DNA of 64,000 nt. Origin: Brucella tritici. Its GTDB lineage: Bacteria > Pseudomonadota > Alphaproteobacteria > Rhizobiales > Rhizobiaceae. This document shows positions 25,018 to 34,897 of this stretch, one piece after another. The stretch's first letter is position 1, and every line of letters begins with the position of its first letter. A program made the position numbers and the translations under genes. The notes beneath the pieces are model-generated. The model had not been told where the DNA came from. It worked only from the letters and a program-made list of their open reading frames with translations, and did not search any database. The stretch is taken from assembly GCF_008932295.1 (NCBI RefSeq), contig NZ_WBWA01000021.1, positions 1-64,000 of the forward strand, given 5' to 3'.

Positions 25018-25982
25018 GCAGCTTCTCCGTTGCTGGGATTACGGCGCGGATCGAGCAGGGCTTCCATCACAGCCATGCGCACCGCAACCCCCATTTCCAC
25101 CTGTTGCTGGATCACGCTCTGCGGCCCGTCGGCAACATCGGATGCGATCTCGACGCCACGGTTCATCGGACCGGGATGCATGACGAGTGCGTCAGGTTTG
25201 GCGACTTTGAGCTTTTCTTTATCGAGGCCATAGAAGCGGAAATATTCGCGCACCGAAGGCACGAAGGAACCGGCCATACGCTCGCGCTGAAGGCGCAGCA
25301 TCATGACCACATCGGCATCTTTTAGGCCCTCTTCCATCGAATTGAAGACCTCGACGCTCATATCGGCCATGCCAGAAGGCAGAAGCGTGGACGGCGCGAC
25401 GACGCGCACCCTTGCGCCAAGCGCGTTGAGAAGGAGAATGTTGGAGCGTGCCACGCGGGAATGCAGCACATCGCCGCAAATGGCGACGATAAGATTTTCA
25501 ATCTGGCCTTTGGCGCGGCGGATGGTTAGCGCATCGAGAAGTGCCTGTGTGGGGTGTTCGTGCGCGCCGTCACCGGCGTTTACGACCGAACAGCCGACTT
25601 TCTGCGCGAGAAGGGCAGCAGCGCCTGCAGAAGCGTGACGGATAACCAATATATCCGGCTGCATGGCGTTCAGCGTCATCGCCGTATCGATGAGCGTTTC
25701 GCCTTTCTTGACCGACGAATTGCCGACCGACATATTCATGACGTCGGCGCCGAGCCGTTTTCCGGCCAGCTCGAACGACGATTGCGTTCGTGTCGATGCT
25801 TCGAAGAAGAGATTGATTTGCGTGCGACCGCGTAGCACGGACTTTTTCTTCTCGGGCTGTCTGGAAACAGCGATTTCCTGATCGGCAAGATCAAGAAGGC
25901 AGAGAATGTCCAGGGGCGAAAGCCCCTTGATGCCCAGCAGGTGGCGGTGAGGGAAAAGCGGAGGGACCGTTTGATTTATCAT
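25014..25982 (-). CDS. pyrB: Aspartate carbamoyltransferase catalytic subunit
   Basis: A 322-residue enzyme that condenses carbamoyl phosphate with aspartate, the committed pyrimidine step. The carbamoyl-phosphate loop STRTQSSFE ([13 protein letters not shown]), [11 protein letters not shown] and the aspartate-side [12 protein letters not shown] are intact. An N-terminal extension of about 10 residues is usual for the class that pairs with PyrC'. No pyrI is present. The stop overlaps the next ATG, so pyrB and pyrC' are co-translated. Confidence 0.96.
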   Translation of the reverse strand: MINQTVPPLFPHRHLLGIKGLSPLDILCLLDLADQEIAVSRQPEKKKSVLRGRTQINLFFEASTRTQSSFELAGKRLGADVMNMSVGNSSVKKGETLIDTAMTLNAMQPDILVIRHASAGAAALLAQKVGCSVVNAGDGAHEHPTQALLDALTIRRAKGQIENLIVAICGDVLHSRVARSNILLLNALGARVRVVAPSTLLPSGMADMSVEVFNSMEEGLKDADVVMMLRLQRERMAGSFVPSVREYFRFYGLDKEKLKVAKPDALVMHPGPMNRGVEIASDVADGPQSVIQQQVEMGVAVRMAVMEALLDPRRNPSNGEAA

Positions 25983-26165
25983 GGCAAGTCATCCGTATAG
26001 GACCACGAGGCAGGTCCCGCAACCGTCCTTATAATGGCTTCGGGCGATTCACCAAGAAAAACCTGTGTTGTTCTGACGACAAATTGCGTTCGAGATGGCA
26101 AAATTTTAGCAAATGCAATGCAAGAAACCTAAATTAAACTGAATCGCACAATACGGAACGAGCTT

Positions 26166-27794
26166 TTGAAAACGCACGACGTTACCAACCAGACGCCGCC
26201 CATGACGGGCAACAATGCCTATCTGGGCGATCCGCTCTTGATGCAGATTGCGGCGCGATTCCCGAAGGAACTGCATGCCGATCTGGAACAGACGGGCCGT
26301 TTTGTTTTGTCGGCTGAAGCACAGGACCTTGCACGTCTCGCCAATACCGAACTGCCGAAATTGCGCACGCATGACAGGCAGGGCAACCGTATCGACCTTG
26401 TCGAATATCATCCGGCCTATCATGCGCTGATGCGCCGTTCTATCGCGGCAGGCCTGCATTGCTCGATCTGGGAAGGCAATCCGCTTGAAAGCGGTCGCCG
26501 TCATCAGGCGCGTGCATCGCGCTTTTTCCTGACCGCACAGCTTGAGGCGGGGCATCTTTGTCCGCTTACCATGACAAGCGCGTCGCTCGCCGCACTTATG
26601 GCATCGCCGGAAATCTATAAGGAATGGTCGCCGGTCATCCTGTCGCGCAAGTACGATTTTTCGCAGAAACCGTCTTTTGCCAAGCAGGGCATTACGCTTG
26701 GCATGGGCATGACCGAAAAGCAGGGCGGAACCGATGTGCGCGCCAATACGACGCGCGCGACACGCAATGACGATGGCGCCTATGCCATCACCGGCCACAA
26801 GTGGTTCATGTCTGCGCCGATGTCGGATGCTTTTCTGACACTCGCGCAGGCGGAAGAAGGCCTTTCCTGTTTTCTGCTCCCGCGCCTCACATCAGAGGGA
26901 AGCGGGAACGGGTTCTTTTTCCAGCGCCTGAAAGACAAGCTTGGCAACAAGTCCAATGCTTCGTCGGAAGTTGAATTCGATGGTGCGGTCGGCCATCTGA
27001 TCGGCAATCCGGGTGAGGGCGTCAAAACGATCATGGACATGGTCACGCTGACGCGGCTCGATTGCGCTGTCGCATCGGCCGGACTGATGCGTTCAGGCCT
27101 CGCCGAAGCCGTGCACCATAGCCGTCATCGTCAGGTATTCGGCAAGGCTCTTGTCGAGCAGCCATTGATGCAGCGCGTTCTTGCCGACATGGCGCTCGAT
27201 GTTGCGGGTGCGACTGCACTTTCCATGCGGCTGGCACGTGCTTTCGATATGGCTGCAAGTGATCGTGCCGAGGCTGCTTTTGCCCGCTGCATGACGCCAG
27301 TGGTGAAATACTGGGTTTGCAAGATCGCACCTGCATTACTCTATGAAGCAATGGAGTGCCTTGGCGGTAACGGTTACATCGAAGAGGGCAATCTTGCGCG
27401 TGCCTATCGCGAAGCACCGGTCAATGCAATCTGGGAAGGTTCCGGCAATGTTATGGCGCTGGACGTGGCGCGTGTGCTTTCACGCGCGCCGGGGCTTTTT
27501 GATGAAGTGCTGGAGTGGATCGGCGGACAGCTTGGTCCGCGTGGGCAAGGGACGCTCGATGTGCTGCGCGCCGCATTGCAGTTAACTGAAACTGATCCGG
27601 GCGTTGCGCGCCTTCTGACCGAGCAACTGGCCTATGCTGCGGCAGCAGCAGAATTGCGCCAGCTTGGGGCTGACGATGTGGCCGATGCATTTATCGAGAC
27701 CCGTCTTGGCGGTCAGTGGCGTTCGACCTATGGCATGCTGGATGCGCGCCATAATGCCGAACGGATTCTCGATCAGCTTTATCCGGCGTCGTAA
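26166..27794 (+). CDS. aidB: AidB-like acyl-CoA dehydrogenase
   Basis: A 542-residue flavoprotein, the same length as E. coli AidB (541). It has [19 protein letters not shown], a flavin-binding segment, and [12 protein letters not shown] with the family-typical glutamate region. The TTG start at 26166 is preferred. The resulting N-terminus (…[17 protein letters not shown]) aligns with AidB, GGAAC lies upstream, and the ATG at 26202 has no ribosome binding site. AidB protects DNA from alkylation, but paralogues act as branched-chain acyl-CoA dehydrogenases. The 3' end overlaps ruvX by 16 bp. Confidence 0.85.
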   Translation: MKTHDVTNQTPPMTGNNAYLGDPLLMQIAARFPKELHADLEQTGRFVLSAEAQDLARLANTELPKLRTHDRQGNRIDLVEYHPAYHALMRRSIAAGLHCSIWEGNPLESGRRHQARASRFFLTAQLEAGHLCPLTMTSASLAALMASPEIYKEWSPVILSRKYDFSQKPSFAKQGITLGMGMTEKQGGTDVRANTTRATRNDDGAYAITGHKWFMSAPMSDAFLTLAQAEEGLSCFLLPRLTSEGSGNGFFFQRLKDKLGNKSNASSEVEFDGAVGHLIGNPGEGVKTIMDMVTLTRLDCAVASAGLMRSGLAEAVHHSRHRQVFGKALVEQPLMQRVLADMALDVAGATALSMRLARAFDMAASDRAEAAFARCMTPVVKYWVCKIAPALLYEAMECLGGNGYIEEGNLARAYREAPVNAIWEGSGNVMALDVARVLSRAPGLFDEVLEWIGGQLGPRGQGTLDVLRAALQLTETDPGVARLLTEQLAYAAAAAELRQLGADDVADAFIETRLGGQWRSTYGMLDARHNAERILDQLYPAS

Positions 27795-28276
27795 TCACCG
27801 GATGCCGACCGCCTGATGCTATGCAGGCGGTCGAGCGCGCCTTGAAGAATGAAGGATGCTGCAGCTGAATCGATACGTTCGGCCCGCTTGCCGCGTGAGA
27901 CGTCCATGCCGATTAGCGCCCGTTCGGCAGCGACGGTCGACAGGCGTTCATCCCAGAAAACGAAGGGCAGGTCGGTCAGAGGCTGCATGGTGCGCACAAA
28001 TGCCCGTGTAGCCTGAACGCGGGGACCGGAAGTTCCGTCCATATTCATAGGCAAACCGATGACGATAACGCCGACCTTGTCGGCGTCGAGCGCTTTCAGA
28101 AGCACCTGTGCGTCGATGGAAAACTTCACCCGTTTTATAACGGGGCGCGGATGCGCGAAGGAAAGACCGAGATCAGACACTGCAAGGCCGATGGTCTTGG
28201 TTCCCAGATCCAGTCCGGCAATCGTCTGCCCGGACTGAAGCAGCGCTGGAATTTCCTCGATTTCAACGACAGCCAT
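27779..28276 (-). CDS. ruvX: Putative pre-16S rRNA nuclease / YqgF-type Holliday junction resolvase
   Basis: A 165-residue RNase H-fold protein of the YqgF family. The first catalytic Asp is in [17 protein letters not shown], the ERLST motif in [12 protein letters not shown], and a later Asp near [12 protein letters not shown]. YqgF matures the 5' end of 16S rRNA in E. coli; the resolvase role is by fold. The N-terminus is ~15 residues longer than E. coli's. GAGGTCC lies just before the ATG. Antisense overlap with the aidB end. Confidence 0.9.
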   Translation of the reverse strand: MAVVEIEEIPALLQSGQTIAGLDLGTKTIGLAVSDLGLSFAHPRPVIKRVKFSIDAQVLLKALDADKVGVIVIGLPMNMDGTSGPRVQATRAFVRTMQPLTDLPFVFWDERLSTVAAERALIGMDVSRGKRAERIDSAAASFILQGALDRLHSIRRSASGDYDAG

Positions 28277-28386
28277 TGGACCTCATGGGATTTTGAAGTG
28301 GTTTCATATTGCCTTCAACTTTATCGGCGTCATATCTGTTCGCAAACCGGAAATCGAGCCGGAAACAGAGATTGAGGAGAGACTTG

Positions 28387-29094
28387 ATGAAACTTACCTG
28401 GCTTGGCCACGCCGCTTTCCGCGTTGAAACGGCAAAGGCTGTTATTCTCATCGATCCGTTTCTGAACGGAAATCCCGGTGCAAAGGGCATCGATTTCAAG
28501 GATGCGACCAAGGGCGTAACCCATATTGCGCTGACCCACGGCCATGGCGACCATGTGGGCGATACGGTAGCTATCGCCAGGGAACATGGCGCGACAGTCA
28601 TCGCCAATGCCGACCTTTCAAGCTGGCTTGGCAGTCAGGGAGTGGAAAAGCTCGATCCTGGCAATACGGGTGGCACGGTGGCGCATGACGGGTTCACCGT
28701 TACTTTCGTCAATGCGCTCCACTCCTCGGCAATGCTCACGGAAAACGGTGTCTCGCAGGCGCTGGGCAATCCGAATGGTCTGGTATTCCATTTCGAAGAT
28801 GCACCGACGCTCTATCATATGGGTGACACGGATATCTTCTCCGATATGGGGCTTATCAATGAGCTTCATCAGCCTGAAATTGGCATCGTTCCCATTGGTG
28901 ACCGCTTCACGATGGGTGGCGCAGTCGCGGCTCTCGCCTGCCAGCGCTATTTCAACTTCAAAACCGTGCTGCCATGCCACTACGCCTCGTTTCCGATCAT
29001 CGACCAGACGGCGGACAAGTTCGTGGCCGGAATGGCAGATCATCGCGAAACGAAGGTTCTCACTGATCCGGCTGGCACTGTTCATTCGTTCTGA
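28387..29094 (+). CDS. Metal-dependent hydrolase, UPF0173 (YtkL-like)
   Basis: A 235-residue metallo-beta-lactamase-fold protein. The ATG at 28387 follows GAGGAG. The signature metal-binding [10 protein letters not shown] is present, with further ligands in [14 protein letters not shown] and the C-terminal LPCHYASFP. The UPF0173 family has conserved metal sites but no established physiological substrate. It is divergent from ruvX. Confidence 0.9.
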   Translation: MKLTWLGHAAFRVETAKAVILIDPFLNGNPGAKGIDFKDATKGVTHIALTHGHGDHVGDTVAIAREHGATVIANADLSSWLGSQGVEKLDPGNTGGTVAHDGFTVTFVNALHSSAMLTENGVSQALGNPNGLVFHFEDAPTLYHMGDTDIFSDMGLINELHQPEIGIVPIGDRFTMGGAVAALACQRYFNFKTVLPCHYASFPIIDQTADKFVAGMADHRETKVLTDPAGTVHSF

Positions 29095-29193
29095 CTTTGG
29101 GTTTGAAGCGCAAGAAATGTTGCGCTTCAACAATCGCGCCGTTATAGCCGGTAGGAAAACTATTCAGGGTGGTGGTTCGCCGCCCGATCTAGT

Positions 29194-29238
29194 GCATGTT
29201 TCCCAAAAGTGGGTACCGGTTTTGGAGCAAAGACATGC
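29194..29238. repeat. Dispersed palindromic element, inverted copy
   Basis: Arms GCATGT (29194-29199) and ACATGC (29233-29238) enclose TCCCAAAAGTGGGTACCGG and TTTTGGAGC. It is the reverse-oriented form of the element at 13889-13936, here in the leader of gatC. Confidence 0.75.
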
Positions 29239-29274
29239 GTAAAAACAAAAGATAGAGCATTTGCGGAGAACAGG

Positions 29275-29562
29275 ATGTCCGTCGATATTTCTACTGTCAA
29301 GCGCGTCGCGCATCTGGCGCGCATTGCCGTCAGTGATGACGATGCAGAACGCATGACTGGTGAACTTAATGCTATTCTGGGCTTCGTCGAGCAACTGAAT
29401 GAAGTCAATGTCGATGGTATCGAGCCTATGACTTCCGTTACGCCGATGGACATGCGCATGCGCCAGGACAAGGTAACGGATGGTGGCATTGCTGCTGCGG
29501 TGGTGGCAAATGCACCGGTTACGGAAGACAATTTCTTCGTCGTACCAAAGGTCGTGGAGTAA
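29275..29562 (+). CDS. gatC: Asp/Glu-tRNA amidotransferase subunit C
   Basis: A 95-residue GatC. The ATG at 29275 is preceded by GGAG. It has the typical [21 protein letters not shown] start, [21 protein letters not shown] in the middle and a FFVVPKVVE end. GatC tethers GatA to GatB in the complex that converts Glu-tRNAGln or Asp-tRNAAsn to the amide. gatA follows after an intervening acetyltransferase gene; gatB is not in the window. Confidence 0.96.
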   Translation: MSVDISTVKRVAHLARIAVSDDDAERMTGELNAILGFVEQLNEVNVDGIEPMTSVTPMDMRMRQDKVTDGGIAAAVVANAPVTEDNFFVVPKVVE

Positions 29563-29566
29563 GGTG

Positions 29567-30043
29567 ATGGCCATTCGGGTTTCAGGCGAGACCCCCTTGC
29601 AGGATGATGTGCGCGCACTGGTCGAGGGCCTGAATGCGCATCTTCTGCCGCTGTCACCGCTGGAATTCCAGTTCAAGATGACAGTTGAGCAGATGGCGGG
29701 GCCAGATACGACGGTTTTTGTGGCGCGCGATGAAGACGGCAAGGCTGTCGGCTGCGGTGCGTTGAAGATGCACGAAGATGGCGTCGGTGAGGTGAAGCGC
29801 ATGTTCACCCTTCCAGAAGTGCGCGGAAAGCGTGTTGGTTCGGTTCTGGTGGGTGCGATTGTCGATCAGGCAAGGGCCAATGGCATTTCCCGCCTTGTAC
29901 TCGAAACGGGTACGGGACCCGGTTTTGCTGGTGCATGGCGGCTTTATGAGAATTCAGGTTTTACGCGCTGCGGTGTGGTTCTGGACTATCCGGATTCCGA
30001 ATACAGCGCCTTTTTTGAAAAGCGTCTCGTTGAGGCGCACTGA
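29567..30043 (+). CDS. GNAT-family N-acetyltransferase between gatC and gatA
   Basis: A 158-residue GNAT. The start at 29567 follows AAGGTG, 5 bp after the gatC stop. The acetyl-CoA-binding loop reads VRGKRVGSVLVGAIVDQA (R/Q-x-x-G-x-G/A pattern). GVGEVKRMFTLPE is the preceding strand and WRLYENSGFTRCG the C-terminal signature. Its insertion within the gat operon is shared by related genomes, from memory. The substrate is unknown. Confidence 0.88.
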   Translation: MAIRVSGETPLQDDVRALVEGLNAHLLPLSPLEFQFKMTVEQMAGPDTTVFVARDEDGKAVGCGALKMHEDGVGEVKRMFTLPEVRGKRVGSVLVGAIVDQARANGISRLVLETGTGPGFAGAWRLYENSGFTRCGVVLDYPDSEYSAFFEKRLVEAH

Positions 30044-30055
30044 CAGGATTTGACG

Positions 30056-31537
30056 ATGAGCGAACTGACCGCACTGACCATTGCCGAGGCGCGCGACAAG
30101 CTGAAGGCCAAAGCCATCACCGCGACCGAACTCACCGACGCCTATCTTTCCGCTATCGATTCCGCGAATGACGCGATCAATGCATACGTGAAAGTGACTC
30201 ACGATCAGGCGCGTTCGATGGCCAAGGCTTCGGATGAGCGTATTGCCAAGGGTGAAGCGGGTGCACTGGAAGGCATTCCGCTCGGCGTGAAGGATCTGTT
30301 TGCCACCAAGGGCGTGCATACGCAGGCCTGCTCCCACATTCTCGACGGCTTCAAGCCGGAATATGAATCGACCGTCACAGCTAATCTGTGGGCCGATGGT
30401 GCAGTTATGCTCGGCAAGCTCAACATGGATGAGTTCGCCATGGGCTCGTCCAATGAAACCTCCTATTACGGTTCGGTCAAGAATCCTTGGCGCGCCAATG
30501 GTTCTAACGCGGACCTGGTGCCGGGTGGTTCGTCGGGTGGTTCGGCTGCCGCTGTTGCCGCACAGCTTTGCGCTGGCGCCACCGCAACGGATACCGGCGG
30601 TTCGATCCGCCAGCCTGCAGCCTTCACCGGCACGGTTGGTATCAAGCCGACCTATGGCCGCGTTTCGCGCTGGGGCACGGTTGCCTTCGCTTCGTCGCTC
30701 GATCAGGCAGGGCCGATTGCTCGCGACGTGCGGGATGCGGCTATCCTGTTGAAATCCATGGCTTCACTTGATCTCAAGGATACGACATCGGTCGATCTGC
30801 CTATTCCAGATTATGAAGCTGCTATCGGCAAGTCGCTCAAGGGCATGAAGATTGGTATTCCGAAGGAATATCGCGTTGATGGTATGCCGGATGAGATTGA
30901 GGAGCTTTGGCAGAAGGGTATCCAGTATCTGAAGGATGCCGGTGCTGAGATTGTCGATATTTCGCTGCCACACACGAAATATGCGCTGCCTGCTTACTAC
31001 ATCGTGGCACCGGCGGAAGCTTCTTCAAACCTCGCCCGTTATGATGGCGTGCGTTACGGTCTGCGCGTACCCGGCAAGGACATTGCCGATATGTACGAAC
31101 AGACCCGCGCAGCTGGCTTCGGCAAGGAAGTAAAGCGCCGTATCATGATCGGCACCTATGTTCTGTCGGCAGGCTACTACGATGCCTATTATCTGCGTGC
31201 GCAGAAAGTGCGTACGCTGATCAAGAAGGACTTTGAAGACGTATTCGCCAAGGGTGTACATGCGATCCTGACGCCAGCAACGCCTTCGGCTGCCTTTGGT
31301 CTTGCCGATGAGGATCTCGCCAACGATCCGGTCAAGATGTACCTCAACGACATCTTCACAGTAACGGTCAACATGGCCGGTCTTCCGGGCATTGCCGTGC
31401 CTGCGGGTATCAATGACAAAGGCTTGCCGCTCGGCCTTCAGTTGATCGGACGTCCATTCGAGGAAGAGACTTTGTTCCAGGCAGCTCACGCTATTGAACA
31501 GGCTGCCGGACGATTTACTCCGACAAAGTGGTGGTAA
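30056..31537 (+). CDS. gatA: Asp/Glu-tRNA amidotransferase subunit A
   Basis: A 493-residue amidase-signature enzyme that hydrolyses glutamine and channels ammonia to GatB. The catalytic triad is visible: Lys79 (IPLGVKDLF), Ser159 (in [10 protein letters not shown]) and Ser183 ([10 protein letters not shown]), keeping the family spacing. The ATG at 30056 is preceded by AGGAT. The length is normal and the C-terminus FTPTKWW is typical. It ends within a few bases of the start of the next GNAT gene. Confidence 0.96.
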   Translation: MSELTALTIAEARDKLKAKAITATELTDAYLSAIDSANDAINAYVKVTHDQARSMAKASDERIAKGEAGALEGIPLGVKDLFATKGVHTQACSHILDGFKPEYESTVTANLWADGAVMLGKLNMDEFAMGSSNETSYYGSVKNPWRANGSNADLVPGGSSGGSAAAVAAQLCAGATATDTGGSIRQPAAFTGTVGIKPTYGRVSRWGTVAFASSLDQAGPIARDVRDAAILLKSMASLDLKDTTSVDLPIPDYEAAIGKSLKGMKIGIPKEYRVDGMPDEIEELWQKGIQYLKDAGAEIVDISLPHTKYALPAYYIVAPAEASSNLARYDGVRYGLRVPGKDIADMYEQTRAAGFGKEVKRRIMIGTYVLSAGYYDAYYLRAQKVRTLIKKDFEDVFAKGVHAILTPATPSAAFGLADEDLANDPVKMYLNDIFTVTVNMAGLPGIAVPAGINDKGLPLGLQLIGRPFEEETLFQAAHAIEQAAGRFTPTKWW

Positions 31538-32016
31538 AAACCGACTTTCTTATTCGCCGGGGTTTCCCCGGCGAATTTGTTTCTATGTCCGCATTGGCGG
31601 TCAGGGCCTGGCGTATTGCGGCTCGTGATATTGAACTGAGCGCGGAAGGCCAAAAAGCGTTGGAAGCTAAGTTCCAGCGCGATCTCCAAGAGAATGCGGA
31701 CGGTGTTTTGGCTGCTGAAAGGGCCGGGGCACTTGCAGGTTGGGGTGCCAGGGTGCCCCAAAGTAATTACATTTCCGATTTATGGGTTGATCCACCGTAT
31801 CACGGGCAGGGAATTGGCAGGCAGCTTCTTGATGCCCTGATGGCGAAAATTCTGCTTGATGGTTTTGATGAAGCACTGATCGGCACGCATGCGGATAATC
31901 TGCCTGCGATCAATCTTTATAAAAAGGCTGGTTTTCAGATAGACTGGCAAGGGGACGAATGGTCGGAGAGTTTCGGAAGGACTGTCGAGAAAGTCAGAAT
32001 GAGCGCCGATCTTTGA
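31528..32016 (+). CDS. GNAT-family N-acetyltransferase (start uncertain)
   Basis: Up to 162 residues. The GTG at 31528 (overlapping the gatA end by 10 bp) gives [23 protein letters not shown], which is what a GNAT beta1-alpha1 should look like. The ATG at 31585 would cut this off, so the upstream start is preferred although it lacks a ribosome binding site. The core motif is [21 protein letters not shown], then [13 protein letters not shown]. An 11-bp inverted repeat (31552-31576) lies within this 5' coding part. Substrate unknown. Confidence 0.8.
   Translation: MVVKTDFLIRRGFPGEFVSMSALAVRAWRIAARDIELSAEGQKALEAKFQRDLQENADGVLAAERAGALAGWGARVPQSNYISDLWVDPPYHGQGIGRQLLDALMAKILLDGFDEALIGTHADNLPAINLYKKAGFQIDWQGDEWSESFGRTVEKVRMSADL
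31552..31576 (+). repeat. Perfect 11-bp inverted repeat after gatA
   Basis: ATTCGCCGGGG (31552-31562), loop TTT, CCCCGGCGAAT (31566-31576), then TTGTTTC. It has the look of a terminator or attenuator for the gat operon, but also seems to encode residues of the following acetyltransferase. Confidence 0.75.
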
Positions 32017-32100
32017 AGGCCAGTTCCGCGCAACCGTTGCCAAATGGTCTATCGCGCCTATTCTTCCTTGGAGTGGACAACATCAGGAGGAGGGCAAGCG

Positions 32101-32283
32101 ATGTGGATCATGCTGACGGAAGTGAACGGCGAAAAGCTCGCCGTGAATTTCAATCACGTTCTTTCTTATAACGCTTATGGAACCGGCACGCGTATTGTGA
32201 CACTGAGTACGGATCAGACCTTCTTTGTTAAAGAGTCGATTGAGGAGATTGAAGCCAAGCTCGGCATCGACGTGAAAGCCTGA
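32101..32283 (+). CDS. FlbD-like small protein
   Basis: A 60-residue product with a very strong ribosome binding site (GGAGGAGGG). It has the layout MWIMLTEVNGEKLAVNFNHV, a short turn, TRIVTLSTDQTFFVKESIEEI. This resembles the small FlbD family found in flagellar operons (L-N-G-x-x-x-x-N … I-x-L-x-x-G-x-x-x-x-V-K-E-S). There is no flagellar context, so function is unknown. The likeness is from memory and not computed. Confidence 0.75.
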   Translation: MWIMLTEVNGEKLAVNFNHVLSYNAYGTGTRIVTLSTDQTFFVKESIEEIEAKLGIDVKA

Positions 32284-32294
32284 AGCTTTCTTTT
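32274..32294 (+). terminator. Weak terminator after FlbD-like gene
   Basis: GAAAGC (32274-32279), loop CTGAA, GCTTTC (32285-32290), then TTTT. The short stem includes the stop codon region. Confidence 0.45.
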
Positions 32295-32425
32295 ATCAGT
32301 GGGTTAAATAGTTTTATTGAAAAAGAAAATGAACGGCGTCGCGCTTGCGAACTGCCGTTCATCTGGTCTGCATTTTCAGGCACATTTCGTGGTTCGCTGA
32401 AAATGCTCTATCTTCTTGTGTTAAC

Positions 32426-32469
32426 GCGCATCACGTGCCGAAAACCGGTTCTCACTTTTCGGGATGCGC
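32426..32469. repeat. Dispersed palindromic element next to parE 3' end
   Basis: GCGCATC (32426-32432) and GATGCGC (32463-32469) flank GCCGAAAACCGGTTCTCA and CTTTTCGG. Same core as 13889-13936. It ends 2 bp before the parE stop. Confidence 0.8.
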
Positions 32470-32470
32470 T

Positions 32471-34588
32471 CTAGATATCCAGTTCTTCGACAAAAGCTGC
32501 ACGGTCCTGAATGAAACGGAAACGGGCCTCTGGCTTGGTGCCCATCAATTCATCGACGGTGTTGCGGGTTTCATCGACATATTCTTCGTCCACCTGAACA
32601 CGCAGAAGTGTGCGTTTCCTTGGGTCCATGGTCGTCTCTTTGAGCTGTTCGGCGCGCATTTCGCCAAGGCCTTTGAAACGACCGATTTCCACTTTGCCGC
32701 GCCCTGTGAATACGGTCCGCAGAAGCTCGTCCTTATGCGCTTCATCACGCGCATAAGCGACCTTTCCGCCTTGGCTCAAGCGGAAAAGCGGAGGAACGGC
32801 CAGATAAAGATGACCGTTGCGGATCAAATCGGGCATTTCCTGATAGAAAAATGTGATGAGCAGCGATGCGATATGTGCACCATCGACGTCAGCGTCGGTC
32901 ATGACGATGACGCGATCATAGCGCAGGTCGTCTTCGCGATAGTTCTTGCGCGTACCACAACCGAGTGCCTGCACCAGATCGGCAATCTGCTGGTTTGCCG
33001 TCAGCTTTTCGCGTCCGGCACTAGCAACGTTCAAAATCTTGCCGCGCAATGGCAGAATGGCTTGATTAGCGCGGTTACGCGCCTGCTTGGCCGAACCACC
33101 TGCCGAGTCGCCTTCGACGATGAACAGTTCTGCACCGGCCGCCGCGTTCTGTGTGCAATCGGCAAGTTTGCCGGGCAGGCGCAGCTTGCGCGTCGCGCTT
33201 TTGCGGACTGTTTCCTTTTCCTGACGGCGGCGCAAGCGCTCGTCGGCGCGGTCGATCACCCAGTCCAGAAGGCGAGATGCTTCTTGCGGAGAGGCGGCAA
33301 GCCAATGGTCAAACGGATCGCGGATCGCATTCTCCACGATGCGCTGTGCTTCGACGGTGGCAAGCTTGTCCTTGGTCTGACCGACAAACTCCGGCTCGCG
33401 AATGAAAACCGACAGCATCCCTGCAGCCGACACCATCACGTCATCGGTGGTGATGATCGAAGCGCGCTTGTTGTTGGTCAGTTCCGCATAGGCTTTCAGC
33501 CCTCGCGTCAGGGCGATACGCAAACCTGCCTCATGCGTGCCGCCATCGCCGGTCGGGATAGTGTTACAATAGGAATGGACGAAACCATCCCCACCAAACC
33601 ACGAAACTGCCCACTCGACAGCGCCGTGGCCACCCTGCTTTTCGGTCTTGCCTGCGAAAACCTCACGCGTGACCTGATGTTCCTTACCGAGCGATGCCTC
33701 AAGATAATCCTTCAAGCCGCCGGGGAAGTGAAACACGGCCTTCTCGGGTGTTTCCTTTTTGGGGTCGAGCAGGGCAGGATCGCAGTTCCAGCGGATTTCA
33801 ACACCGCCGAACAGATAGGCCTTCGACCGTGCCATGCGATACAGACGGTGTGGATCGAGCTGTGCCGTCTTGCCAAAAATATCAGGGTCCGGATGGAAAC
33901 GGACGCGAGTGCCGCGACGATTGTGCACTTCACCGAGCTCTTCCAGCCCGCCTTGCGGGATACCGCGTGAGAAGCGCTGGCGATAAAGACGGCGATTGCG
34001 TGCGACTTCCACTTCCAGCACGTCAGAAAGTGCATTCACCACCGAAACACCGACGCCGTGCAAGCCGCCTGATGTTTCATAAGCCTTACCGTCGAACTTG
34101 CCGCCTGCGTGCAGCTTGGTCATGATGACTTCGAGCGTGGACTTTCCGGGAACCTGCGGATGTTCATCCACCGGAATGCCGCGTCCATTGTCCGAAACCG
34201 TTACAAACCCATCGGCATCGAAGCTTACTTCGATGAAATTGGCATGCCCTGCGACAGCTTCGTCCATCGAGTTGTCGATAACTTCGGCGAAGAGATGATG
34301 CAGCGCCTTTTCGTCTGTGCCGCCGATATACATGCCGGGACGTAGGCGAACCGGCTCCAGACCTTCCAGAACGCGGATAGATGATGCGTTATAGTCGTCG
34401 CCTGCCGATGAAGCAGGTGGCGCCTTGGTCGTCACCGGCTTTGGAACAGAGAGCGACGGCGCTGCCACTGGCTGCGCAACAGGCTGTGGTGCTACAGGTT
34501 TTTCCCCCTGGCGTCCCTGTTCTTGTTCCCGTTCTCGGGCCCGGGCATTGTTGACCACTCTCGAGAAGAGATCGTTGCTATCGTCCAT
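32471..34588 (-). CDS. parE: DNA topoisomerase IV subunit B
   Basis: A 705-residue ATPase subunit of topoisomerase IV, which decatenates chromosomes. GHKL ATP-site motifs: EVIDNSMDEAVAG, SDNGRGIPVDEHP, GGLHGVGVSVVNAL. Toprim motifs: VEGDSAGGSAKQ and DADVDGAHIASLL. A ~55-residue Gln/Pro/Ala-rich N-terminal extension precedes YNASSIRVLEGLEPVR, common in alphaproteobacteria. I prefer the ATG at 34588 (GGAAC upstream) over a GTG at 34675. The partner parC is not nearby. Confidence 0.94.
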   Translation of the reverse strand: MDDSNDLFSRVVNNARAREREQEQGRQGEKPVAPQPVAQPVAAPSLSVPKPVTTKAPPASSAGDDYNASSIRVLEGLEPVRLRPGMYIGGTDEKALHHLFAEVIDNSMDEAVAGHANFIEVSFDADGFVTVSDNGRGIPVDEHPQVPGKSTLEVIMTKLHAGGKFDGKAYETSGGLHGVGVSVVNALSDVLEVEVARNRRLYRQRFSRGIPQGGLEELGEVHNRRGTRVRFHPDPDIFGKTAQLDPHRLYRMARSKAYLFGGVEIRWNCDPALLDPKKETPEKAVFHFPGGLKDYLEASLGKEHQVTREVFAGKTEKQGGHGAVEWAVSWFGGDGFVHSYCNTIPTGDGGTHEAGLRIALTRGLKAYAELTNNKRASIITTDDVMVSAAGMLSVFIREPEFVGQTKDKLATVEAQRIVENAIRDPFDHWLAASPQEASRLLDWVIDRADERLRRRQEKETVRKSATRKLRLPGKLADCTQNAAAGAELFIVEGDSAGGSAKQARNRANQAILPLRGKILNVASAGREKLTANQQIADLVQALGCGTRKNYREDDLRYDRVIVMTDADVDGAHIASLLITFFYQEMPDLIRNGHLYLAVPPLFRLSQGGKVAYARDEAHKDELLRTVFTGRGKVEIGRFKGLGEMRAEQLKETTMDPRKRTLLRVQVDEEYVDETRNTVDELMGTKPEARFRFIQDRAAFVEELDI

Positions 34589-34897
34589 CTGTTCCGAAAA
34601 GCTCTCTATCTGAATTTCAGGAGGTCTGCGTCGAGCTCGCTCGCCATCGACCGGAAAATACTGTTCGCGAATCACCTAAATCATGCCATGTGCGCTCGCG
34701 AAAGGCGAACAAAGTTCGCTTTACGTTCCATTTTCGCACGGCTTTTTCAAAGGGGTTTGTTCAGAACCGAAATGATTTGCACCAGAAAGAAGGTGAAAGT
34801 CAAACAAGTGGGACATTTCCGATCAAATTGGATGGAAACGCTGCCACAGTTCGCATAGAGCGATGGCGGGGAATATTCAGAATACCGAGAGTTTGAA

